Of a DNA stretch of 20,152 bases, positions 1 to 6,324 are shown piece by piece. This stretch comes from VAUL01 sp964603155. Its GTDB lineage: Bacteria; Desulfobacterota; Desulfuromonadia; Desulfuromonadales; BM103. The stretch is from the NCBI GenBank assembly GCA_964603155.1, contig CAZRTZ010000050.1, positions 1 through 20,152 of the forward strand, given 5' to 3'. Both the position numbers and the translations under genes were made by a program. The notes beneath the pieces were generated by a model that saw nothing but the letters and a program-made list of their open reading frames with translations, searched no databases and was not told where the DNA came from. Numbering within the stretch: the first letter of the stretch is position 1; each line of letters starts with the position of its first letter.

Positions 1-773
1 GGGCGCGGCGCCAGGCAGTGGGCGATCAGCATGCTGGCCTCGTCCTGCACCTGGTACCACCCTTCGGCATCGCCGGGGAGGGCGGCCGGGGAGCGGCCGA
101 CCAGGCGTACCCCTTCCGGAGCGTAACGGGTCGGCTCGGCGGCGTGGCCGGCGTCGGCAAGAGCCTGCAGGAACGCGAGCCGGTCGATTTTCAGGGTGTT
201 GACGCGCAGGCTGACCGGGGCCGGTTCGAGCAGCGCCGCCGCCAGCCGGCGCGCCTCGTCGGCGCCCAGTTCGCTGAGCCAGCGCTGCGCCAGCCAGCGC
301 GGCAGCGACAGGGCGTGCTCCAGGTGGCCGAGGGGGTCGCAAGCCGGGTCGGGCCAGGGGAGAGCGTGCCGGCCGCGCGCCAGGGCGCGCAGTACACCGT
401 TAAGGAAGCCGGTGGCCCGTTCCAGTTTCAAGGCGCGGGCCAGTTCCACCGTGGTGTTGACCGCCGCCGATTCGGGGATCCGCTCCAGCGCCAGCAGCTG
501 ATAGGCGCCGAGGCGCAGCAGCAGCAGGACCCGCCCTTCCAGCTTTTCCAGCGGCTGCTTGCAGAAGCCGCGCAGGACGAAGTCGAGCCGCCCCTGCTGG
601 CGCAGCAAACCATAGACGAGTTCGGTGGCCAGGGCCCGGTCGCGCGGGTCGAGTCCGGGTTGCCGGCGCAGCTCGGCGTCAAGGGTGCGGTCGGCATAGC
701 CGCCCCCCTGGACCCGTTCGAGGACGGCCAGGGCCAGGGCGCGCGGGTTCCCGCTGACGTGAGGAGTGGTCAT
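1..773 (-). CDS. rsmB: RsmB/Sun 16S rRNA (cytosine-967 C5) methyltransferase, 5' part only
   Basis: Reading the minus strand from ATG at 773 gives 257 uninterrupted codons to the left edge, so the gene is cut by the window and the SAM-binding and catalytic-cysteine part is not visible. The protein starts MTTPHVSGNPRALALAVLER. Residues about 8-140 look like the NusB-type RNA-binding domain that begins RsmB proteins (NPRALALAVLERV, RDRALATELVYGLLR, LGAYQLLALERIPESAAVNTTVELA, GFLNGVLRAL). Then come the linker and the start of the methyltransferase part, including SLRVNTLKIDR and WYQVQDEASMLIA; the QDEAS motif is typical of the Sun/RsmB family. The family methylates C967 of 16S rRNA in the cytoplasm. 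An in-frame ATG at 782 would add three residues; neither start has a clear Shine-Dalgarno sequence. It lies 60 bp downstream of the macro-domain gene on the same strand and may be co-transcribed with it. Confidence 0.93.
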   Translation of the reverse strand, partial: MTTPHVSGNPRALALAVLERVQGGGYADRTLDAELRRQPGLDPRDRALATELVYGLLRQQGRLDFVLRGFCKQPLEKLEGRVLLLLRLGAYQLLALERIPESAAVNTTVELARALKLERATGFLNGVLRALARGRHALPWPDPACDPLGHLEHALSLPRWLAQRWLSELGADEARRLAAALLEPAPVSLRVNTLKIDRLAFLQALADAGHAAEPTRYAPEGVRLVGRSPAALPGDAEGWYQVQDEASMLIAHCLAPR

Positions 774-833
774 GGCCGGCATAGTGCCACGAATGGGCGA
801 TGAGGCCAACGGCAATTGTGGCAGGGGACGAAC

Positions 834-1355
834 TCAGGGGGTGTCGCCCTGCTCCCCGTGGATTTCTCGGTAGATGGCCAAATCACCGGCCGAGAAACAG
901 CAGAAAATCACCCGCTCCGGCAGCGGGTGGCTGGCAAGAAAAGCCTGCACCTCGCGCAGGGCGATGCGGGTGGCGCGCTCCAGGGGGAAGCGGTAGACGC
1001 CGGTGCTGATCGCCGGGAAGGCGACCGTTCTGAGCCCGTGCTGCGCCGCCAGCTGCAGGCTGTTGCGGTAGCAGGCGGCCAGCAGAGCGTCTTCGCCGCC
1101 GTCGCCGCCGTGCCAGACCGGGCCGACGGTGTGGATCACCTGGCGCGCCGGCAGACGGTAGCCCCTGGTGATTCTCGCTGCCCCGGTCGGGCAGCCGCCG
1201 AGGGTGCGGCATTCGGCCAGCAGTTCGGGACCGGCGGCGCGGTGAATGGCGCCGTCGACCCCGCCGCCGCCCAGCAGCGTGCTGTTGGCGGCGTTGACGA
1301 TGGCGTCGACCGCCAGCGTGGTAATATCGGCCAGGAGGATTTCGATGGCGGACAT
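834..1355 (-). CDS. Macro-domain protein, probable O-acetyl-ADP-ribose deacetylase / ADP-ribose hydrolase (YmdB-like)
   Basis: This 173-residue protein is essentially a single macro domain, the usual length for bacterial YmdB-type proteins. Visible family motifs are the N-terminal IEILLADITTLAVDAIVNAA, the substrate loop NAANSTLLGGGGVDGAIHRAAG (about residues 22-43), GYRLPARQVIHTVGPVW, and the second phosphate-binding loop FPAISTGVYRFP followed by AT and an ALREV helix. Macro domains bind ADP-ribose, and this branch hydrolyses O-acetyl-ADP-ribose or removes ADP-ribose from acidic residues; the exact substrate cannot be read from sequence. The start at 1355 is supported by GAGGGAGG a few bases upstream (about 1361-1368). 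It is the first gene of a likely two-gene minus-strand unit with rsmB and is divergent from the heat-shock operon. Confidence 0.92.
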   Translation of the reverse strand: MSAIEILLADITTLAVDAIVNAANSTLLGGGGVDGAIHRAAGPELLAECRTLGGCPTGAARITRGYRLPARQVIHTVGPVWHGGDGGEDALLAACYRNSLQLAAQHGLRTVAFPAISTGVYRFPLERATRIALREVQAFLASHPLPERVIFCCFSAGDLAIYREIHGEQGDTP

Positions 1356-1382
1356 GGCGCCTCCCTCAGAGGATTGCCCTCC

Positions 1383-1410
1383 ATTGTAGCGGGCCTAACG
1401 GCACCGGCAA
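1383..1410 (-). promoter_or_regulatory. Probable sigma70 promoter for the macro-domain gene
   Basis: On the minus strand TTGCCG (1410-1405) and TACAAT (1388-1383) are separated by 16 bp. The -10 box matches consensus at five of six positions and the -35 box at four of six. Transcription would begin near 1376, about 20 bases before the start codon at 1355 and just upstream of its GAGGGAGG ribosome binding site. The prediction is by eye. Confidence 0.45.
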
Positions 1411-1460
1411 CTTTTCCAGGAGAGGCGTAACGGCCGGCAAATAATCGCCACCCCCCACCC

Positions 1461-1489
1461 TTGACAAGGGGGGGGGGCGTTGTTATGTT
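1461..1489 (+). promoter_or_regulatory. Probable sigma70 promoter of the hrcA-grpE-dnaK-dnaJ operon
   Basis: A perfect -35 box TTGACA (1461-1466) is followed by a 17-bp spacer and TATGTT (1484-1489; four of six matches). The start point would fall near 1496, immediately before or within the CIRCE operator, as is usual for HrcA-controlled promoters. The spacer contains ten consecutive G residues (1468-1477). The -35 box lies inside a short palindrome (CCCTTG-A-CAAGGG), and the -10 box lies in the loop of a 6-bp inverted repeat (CGTTGT 1478-1483, ACAACG 1491-1496). Confidence 0.7.
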
Positions 1490-1498
1490 GACAACGCA

Positions 1499-1525
1499 TT
1501 GGCACTCGGCATGGCGGAGTGCCAG
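1499..1525 (+). promoter_or_regulatory. CIRCE operator (HrcA-binding site)
   Basis: TTGGCACTC-N9-GAGTGCCAG matches the CIRCE consensus TTAGCACTC-N9-GAGTGCTAA at 15 of 18 arm positions, with the exact 9-bp spacing. The arms are complementary to each other at eight of nine positions. The element lies just downstream of the -10 box and 67 bp before the hrcA start codon. HrcA bound here would repress the operon until heat or misfolded protein titrates GroE away from HrcA, as established for the family. Confidence 0.93.
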
Positions 1526-1592
1526 CCCAGTGGGGAGACGCCACTCTTCAGGCCGGGTTCGACCGGCTTGAGTTTTTTCACGGAGCGGAACG

Positions 1593-2639
1593 ATGGCGCA
1601 ACCGTTAAGCGAACGTGGTCGCCAGATTCTGGAAGCGGTCATCGAGGAGCACATCGCCTCGGCCCAGCCGGTTGGGTCGAAGTCCCTGACCCGCATCCAG
1701 GGGATCAGCCTTTCGCCGGCCTCGGTACGCAATGTCATGGCCGAGCTCGAGGAACTCGGCTACCTGCGTTCGCCGCACACCTCGGCCGGCCGGGTGCCGA
1801 CCGAGAAGGCCTATCGCTACTACGTCGATTCGCTGTTGCGGATCTGCAGCCTCGACCACAGCAGCCGCGACCGCATCGAACAGCACTATCACCGGCGGGG
1901 GCTGCAGATGGCCGAGCTGCTGCGCGAAGCCAGTCGTGCCCTCTCCGCGGTGGCTCACTACACCGGGCTGGTCATGGTGCCGCGCCTGCAGAGCACCGTG
2001 TTCCGCCGCATCGAGTTCGTGAGGCTCTCCAGTCGTCAGGTCCTGACCGTGTTCATCACCCAGTCCGGGATGATTCAGAACCGCCTGATCGAGACCGGCG
2101 AGGAGTACAGCGCCAGCGAACTGGAGCAGATCACCAACTACCTCAACCAGACCATGCACGGTCTGAGCATCCAGGAGGCCCGGGCGCTGATCCTGGCCGA
2201 AATGGCCCAGGAGAAGGCCCTTTACGACCGCCTGCTGCAGCGTGCCTTCCGTCTCTCCGAAGAGGCGCTGGGAGAACTCGGCGACGGCGAGGTGCTCATC
2301 GAGGGGACCAGCCATCTCCTCGACCAGCCGGAGTTTTCCGACCTGGAGCGGATGAAGCGGGTGTTCCGCGCCTTCGAACAGAAGAGCCTGCTCCTCAACC
2401 TGCTCGATCGCGGTCTGCAGGCCAAGGGGGTCCAGGTGATCATCGGCGGGGAAACCGAATACCCCGAGCTGGCCGGCTGCAGCCTGATCACCGCCAACTA
2501 TGCGGGGCGGCAGGGTGCCCTCGGTGCCCTCGGCGTCATCGGCCCGAGCCGCATGCCCTACGCCACGCTGATACCGATTGTCGATTATACCGCCGGCATG
2601 CTGAGCCGGCTGCTGGATGAAGACCTGGAACGGGAGTGA
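1593..2639 (+). CDS. hrcA: Heat-inducible transcription repressor HrcA
   Basis: A 348-residue protein of normal HrcA length. The N-terminal winged-helix region (about 1-75) contains LSERGRQILEAVIEEHIASA, PVGSKSL, SPASVRNVMAELEELGYL, and the signature SAGRVPTEKAYRYYVDSLL. The C-terminal part (about 100-345) is the GAF-like and dimerisation region, ending with the family pattern VIIGGE near residue 285, GALGVIGPSRMPYATLIPIVDY, and a short tail. HrcA is the repressor of CIRCE-controlled chaperone operons and depends on GroEL for activity. It is first in its own operon behind the CIRCE element, so it should be autoregulated. A GGAG motif at 1581-1584 supports the ATG at 1593. Its stop is separated by one base from the grpE start. 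Confidence 0.97.
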   Translation: MAQPLSERGRQILEAVIEEHIASAQPVGSKSLTRIQGISLSPASVRNVMAELEELGYLRSPHTSAGRVPTEKAYRYYVDSLLRICSLDHSSRDRIEQHYHRRGLQMAELLREASRALSAVAHYTGLVMVPRLQSTVFRRIEFVRLSSRQVLTVFITQSGMIQNRLIETGEEYSASELEQITNYLNQTMHGLSIQEARALILAEMAQEKALYDRLLQRAFRLSEEALGELGDGEVLIEGTSHLLDQPEFSDLERMKRVFRAFEQKSLLLNLLDRGLQAKGVQVIIGGETEYPELAGCSLITANYAGRQGALGALGVIGPSRMPYATLIPIVDYTAGMLSRLLDEDLERE

Positions 2640-2640
2640 C

Positions 2641-3240
2641 ATGTTGAGCAAGCGCAAGAAAGAGCAGGAAGCGGCCGCCGCCGCGACCGCAAGTGAACCC
2701 GTGGCGCCGGCCGAGGCGGCCGCCCCCGCCGTCGACCCGCTGGAGGAAGCCCGGGCCGAAGCGGCAAGAAACTGGGATCTTTATCTGCGCGAACGCGCCG
2801 AGATGGAGAATTTCCGCAAGCGCACCCAGCGCGAGAAAGAGGAGTCACGCTTCTTCGCCCGCAAGGAACTGCTGCTGGAAGTGCTGCCGGTGCTCGACAA
2901 CCTGGAGCGGGCTCTCAGCCACGCCGACCAGTCCGGCAAGGACCAGGGACTGCTCGAAGGGGTGACGATGACGGCCGTCCAGTTCCGCAAGGTCATCGAG
3001 GATCTCGGCGCCCGTCCGGTCACGGCCGTCGGCGCGCCCTTCGACCCGAACCTGCATCAGGCGATGGGCCAGGTGGAGACGGCCGAGCACCCTGCCGGCA
3101 CGGTGGTGAGCGAAATGCAGCGCGGCTACCTGCTACAGGACCGCCTGCTGCGCCCGGCCCTGGTCATGGTCGCCAAGGCGCCGGCCGCCGCAGCGAATGA
3201 GTCAACCAAACACGAATCCCAAGGAGGATCTGAACAATGA
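2641..3240 (+). CDS. grpE: GrpE nucleotide exchange factor
   Basis: I place the start at ATG 2641, one base after the hrcA stop and preceded by GGGAG at 2632-2636; an in-frame ATG at 2617 inside hrcA has no comparable support. The 199-residue product has a charged, Ala/Glu-rich N-terminal tail (1-40). A long coiled-coil helix follows (about 42-95: LEEARAEAARNWDLYLRERA, EMENFRKRTQREKEE, then LPVLDNLERAL). The C-terminal beta domain shows PFDPNLHQAMGQVET, VVSEMQRGYLLQDRLLRPA and LVMVAK, all GrpE hallmarks. GrpE releases ADP from DnaK and, in characterised bacteria, acts as a thermosensor in the cytoplasm. Its stop codon overlaps the dnaK start by four bases (ATGA), which suggests translational coupling. 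Confidence 0.97.
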   Translation: MLSKRKKEQEAAAAATASEPVAPAEAAAPAVDPLEEARAEAARNWDLYLRERAEMENFRKRTQREKEESRFFARKELLLEVLPVLDNLERALSHADQSGKDQGLLEGVTMTAVQFRKVIEDLGARPVTAVGAPFDPNLHQAMGQVETAEHPAGTVVSEMQRGYLLQDRLLRPALVMVAKAPAAAANESTKHESQGGSEQ

Positions 3241-5141
3241 GCAAGGTTATCGGTATCGACCTGGGGACTACCAACTCCTGCGTCGCCATCATGGAAGGGG
3301 GCGAGCCGGTGGTCATCGCCAACTCGGAAGGGGCCCGGACCACCCCCTCGGTCATCGCCTTCACCGAGAGCGGTGAGCGCTTGGTCGGTCAGCAGGCCAA
3401 GCGCCAGGCCGTGACCAACCCGGAGAACACACTGTTTGCCATCAAGCGCCTGATCGGTCGCAAGTTCGACTCGGATGCGGTGCGCAAGGACATCTCCCTG
3501 GTCCCGTACAAGATCGTCAAGGCCGACAACGGCGATGCCTGGGTCGAGGCGCGTGGCAAGAAGTACAGCCCGCCGGAGATTTCGGCGATGGTCCTGCAGA
3601 AGATGAAGCAGACCGCCGAGGACTATCTCGGCCAGACGGTGACCGATGCGGTCATTACCGTGCCGGCCTATTTCAACGATTCCCAGCGTCAGGCCACCAA
3701 GGACGCCGGCAAGATCGCCGGCCTCAACGTGCTACGCATCATCAACGAGCCGACCGCGGCGGCCCTGGCCTACGGCCTCGACAAGAAGCATGAGCAGAAG
3801 ATCGCCGTCTTCGACCTCGGCGGCGGCACCTTCGACATCTCCATCCTGGAACTGGGTGACGGCGTCTTCGAGGTCAAGTCGACCAACGGCGATACCTTCC
3901 TCGGCGGCGAAGACTTCGACCAGCGCATCATCGACTACGTTGCCGACGAGTTCAAAAAGGACCAGGGGATCGATCTGCGTAGCGACAAGATGGCCCTGCA
4001 GCGCCTCAAGGAGGCGGCCGAGAAGGCCAAGTGCGAGCTGTCGTCGAGCGTGGAGACCGACATCAACCTGCCGTTCATCACCGCCGACCAGAGTGGCCCG
4101 AAGCATCTCAACGTCAAGCTCACCCGCGCCAAGCTGGAGAGCATCTGCGCCGACCTGCTGGCCAAACTGGTCGAGCCGTGCCGGACCGCCCTCAAGGATG
4201 CCGGCATGTCGCCGTCCGAGATCAACGAGGTCATCCTGGTTGGCGGCATGACCCGCATGCCGGCGGTACAGAAAAAGGTCGAGGAGATCTTTGCCAAGGT
4301 GCCGAGCAAGGGGGTCAACCCCGACGAGGTGGTCGCCGTCGGCGCCGCCATCCAGGGGGGGGTGCTCAAGGGTGAAGTCAAGGATGTCCTGCTCCTCGAT
4401 GTCACCCCGCTCTCTTTGGGGATCGAGACGCTCGGCTCGGTGATGACCAAGCTGATCGAGAAGAACACCACCATCCCCTGCAAGAAGAGCCAGGTCTTCT
4501 CCACCGCCGCTGACAACCAGCCGGCCGTGTCGGTGCACGTCCTGCAAGGGGAGCGCGAAATGGCCGCGGATAACAAGACCCTTGGCCGCTTCGACCTCAC
4601 CGGGATTCCGCCGGCGCCGCGCGGCGTGCCGCAGATCGAGGTGACGTTCGACATCGATGCCAACGGCATCGTCCACGTTTCGGCCAAGGATCTCGGCACC
4701 GGCAAGGAGCAGTCGATCCGCATCACGGCCTCTTCGGGGCTGTCCAAGGACGAGATCGAGCGGATGGTCAAGGACGCCGAATCCCATGCCTCAGAAGACA
4801 AGCGCAAGCGCGAGGTGATCGAGGCGCGCAACCAGGCCGACGGCCTGGTCTACACCACGGAGAAGGCGCTCAAGGAGCACGGCGACAAGGTCGACGAGGC
4901 GACCCGCAAGGGGATCGAGAGCGCCGTCGAGGAGTTGAAGAAAGCCATGGACGGCGACGACGCTGACACCATCCGCCAGAAAACCGAGGCGCTGGCCACC
5001 GCGTCCCACAAGCTGGCCGAGGTGATGTACCAGCAGGCGCAGCAGGCCGCCCCCGAAGGCGGCGAGGCGGCCGCGGGCGCTGGCAAGCATGATGACGTGG
5101 TCGACGCCGAGTTCGAGGAAGTCGACGACAAGAAGAAGTGA
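3237..5141 (+). CDS. dnaK: Chaperone DnaK (Hsp70)
   Basis: A full-length 634-residue Hsp70. The nucleotide-binding domain (1-about 385) shows the phosphate-1 motif IGIDLGTTNSCVAIMEGG, the phosphate-2 motif FDLGGGTFDISILELG, and the adenosine motif VILVGGMTRMPAVQKKV. The linker DVLLLDVTPLSLGIETLG is followed by the beta-sandwich substrate-binding domain with QVFSTAADNQPAVSVHVLQG, the helical lid, and an acidic C-terminal tail ending EEVDDKKK. It binds exposed hydrophobic peptides in an ATP cycle driven by DnaJ and GrpE, both encoded beside it. AAGGAGG about ten bases before ATG 3237 is the strongest ribosome binding site in the operon, fitting high expression. Confidence 0.99.
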   Translation: MSKVIGIDLGTTNSCVAIMEGGEPVVIANSEGARTTPSVIAFTESGERLVGQQAKRQAVTNPENTLFAIKRLIGRKFDSDAVRKDISLVPYKIVKADNGDAWVEARGKKYSPPEISAMVLQKMKQTAEDYLGQTVTDAVITVPAYFNDSQRQATKDAGKIAGLNVLRIINEPTAAALAYGLDKKHEQKIAVFDLGGGTFDISILELGDGVFEVKSTNGDTFLGGEDFDQRIIDYVADEFKKDQGIDLRSDKMALQRLKEAAEKAKCELSSSVETDINLPFITADQSGPKHLNVKLTRAKLESICADLLAKLVEPCRTALKDAGMSPSEINEVILVGGMTRMPAVQKKVEEIFAKVPSKGVNPDEVVAVGAAIQGGVLKGEVKDVLLLDVTPLSLGIETLGSVMTKLIEKNTTIPCKKSQVFSTAADNQPAVSVHVLQGEREMAADNKTLGRFDLTGIPPAPRGVPQIEVTFDIDANGIVHVSAKDLGTGKEQSIRITASSGLSKDEIERMVKDAESHASEDKRKREVIEARNQADGLVYTTEKALKEHGDKVDEATRKGIESAVEELKKAMDGDDADTIRQKTEALATASHKLAEVMYQQAQQAAPEGGEAAAGAGKHDDVVDAEFEEVDDKKK

Positions 5142-5168
5142 TCTTTGCCCGACAATGAGCGGGCCGTG

Positions 5169-5196
5169 GTAGGGGCGATTCGCGAATCGCCCCTAC
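5169..5196. repeat. Perfect 28-bp palindrome between dnaK and dnaJ
   Basis: The 28 bases read identically on both strands, from GTAGGGGCGATTCG to its complement CGAATCGCCCCTAC, so a transcript could form a 12- to 13-bp stem with almost no loop. No T-run follows, so it does not look like an intrinsic terminator. It lies 27 bp after the dnaK stop and ends 21 bp before the dnaJ start. Candidate roles are a REP-type dispersed repeat, an mRNA stabiliser or processing site that sets the DnaK:DnaJ ratio, or a protein-binding site. Palindromes built on GTAGGGGCGA arms are, to my recollection, common dispersed repeats in related genomes. Confidence 0.85.
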
Positions 5197-5217
5197 GTCG
5201 TTAGGAAGGGATAACGC

Positions 5218-6324
5218 GTGGCCAAGCGCGACTACTACGAGGTTCTCGGCGTCAACCGCAACGCCAGCGAGACCGAGATCAAGAAGGCCTACCGCAAGCT
5301 GGCAATCCAGTGCCACCCGGACAAGAACCCCGGGGACAAGGAGGCTGAGGAGCGCTTCAAGGAGCTGTCGGAAGCCTATGCGGTCCTCTCCGACGCCCAG
5401 AAGCGGGCGCTCTACGACCAGTACGGCCACGCCGGCGTCGAGCAGGGGGGTGGTTTCTCCTCCGGCGGCTTCGGCGGCACCCCCTTCGAGGACCTGTTCG
5501 GCGACATCTTCGGCGACATCTTCGGCACCGGGCGGCGCGGCGGGCGCGGGCGGCGCGGCGACGATCTGCGCTACAACCTGAGCATCAGCTTCGAGGAGGC
5601 GGCCTTCGGTCTGGAGACCAAGATCCAGGTGCCGCGCCACCAGAGCTGCGACCACTGCCACGGCAGCGGCGCCAAGCCCGGGACCGCGCCGCAGACCTGC
5701 GGCAGCTGCCGCGGCAGCGGCCAGGTCCGCTTCCAACAGGGTTTCTTCTCCCTTTCCCGGCCTTGTCCGACCTGCAACGGCGAAGGGAAGATCATCAAGG
5801 ATCCCTGCCCGGAGTGCCGGGGGAGCGGCCTGACCCGCAGCAAGAAGACCCTCTCCCTGAAGATCCCGGCCGGGGTCGAGAACGGCAACCGCCTCAAGCT
5901 CTCCGGCGAGGGGGAGGCCGGCGCCAACGGGGCTCCTCCCGGCGATCTCTACGTGGTGATCACGGTTAAGGAGCACCCGATCTTCCAGCGCGAGGGGCAG
6001 AACGTCCTCTGCGAGGTGCCGATTTCTTTTCCCCAGGCGGCTCTGGGGTGTGAGATCGACGTGCCGACGCTCGACGGCAAGGTGCGCATGAAGATCCCCG
6101 CCGGCACTCAGGGGGGAAAGATTCTGAAGCTGGCCGGCAAGGGGATTCCGGTGTTGCAGGGATACGGCCGCGGCGACCAGCTGGTGATCGTCCGCGTCGA
6201 GACGCCGACCCAGCTGACCTCCCGGCAAAAGGAGTTGCTCGAGGAATTCGCCCGCGAGGGGGGAAACAGCGTCCACCCCATGGGCAAAGGCTTCTTCGAC
6301 AAGGTCAAGGAACTGTTCGACTGA
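5218..6324 (+). CDS. dnaJ: Chaperone DnaJ (Hsp40)
   Basis: A 368-residue type I DnaJ starting at GTG 5218, supported by AGGAAGGG at 5203-5210 with seven-base spacing. The J domain (residues 4-about 68) contains the essential HPD motif at 33-35. A Gly/Phe-rich segment (about 75-112, including GGGFSSGGFGG and repeated LFGDIFGD) follows. Four zinc-binding repeats begin at C144 (CDHCHGSG), C161 (CGSCRGSG), C183 (CPTCNGEG) and C197 (CPECRGSG). The C-terminal substrate-binding domains include VPTLDGKVRMKIPAGTQGGK. DnaJ delivers substrates to DnaK and stimulates its ATPase. The stop TGA shares its A with the ATG of the next gene (TGATG), so that envelope gene appears coupled to the chaperone operon. 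Confidence 0.99.
   Translation: MAKRDYYEVLGVNRNASETEIKKAYRKLAIQCHPDKNPGDKEAEERFKELSEAYAVLSDAQKRALYDQYGHAGVEQGGGFSSGGFGGTPFEDLFGDIFGDIFGTGRRGGRGRRGDDLRYNLSISFEEAAFGLETKIQVPRHQSCDHCHGSGAKPGTAPQTCGSCRGSGQVRFQQGFFSLSRPCPTCNGEGKIIKDPCPECRGSGLTRSKKTLSLKIPAGVENGNRLKLSGEGEAGANGAPPGDLYVVITVKEHPIFQREGQNVLCEVPISFPQAALGCEIDVPTLDGKVRMKIPAGTQGGKILKLAGKGIPVLQGYGRGDQLVIVRVETPTQLTSRQKELLEEFAREGGNSVHPMGKGFFDKVKELFD

Noticed and set aside
1488..1516. Second TTGACA (1488-1493) as an alternative heat-shock promoter
   Set aside because: The bases 17 positions downstream (within CIRCE) do not resemble a -10 box, whereas the upstream TTGACA pairs well with TATGTT.
2617..2640. ATG 2617 as the grpE start
   Set aside because: It lies inside hrcA and adds residues that are not GrpE-like; ATG 2641 has a good ribosome binding site and the usual spacing after hrcA.
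5142..5217. Terminator between dnaK and dnaJ
   Set aside because: The palindrome is strong, but no T-run follows and dnaJ has its own good ribosome binding site in the same operon order, so a terminator call is not supported.
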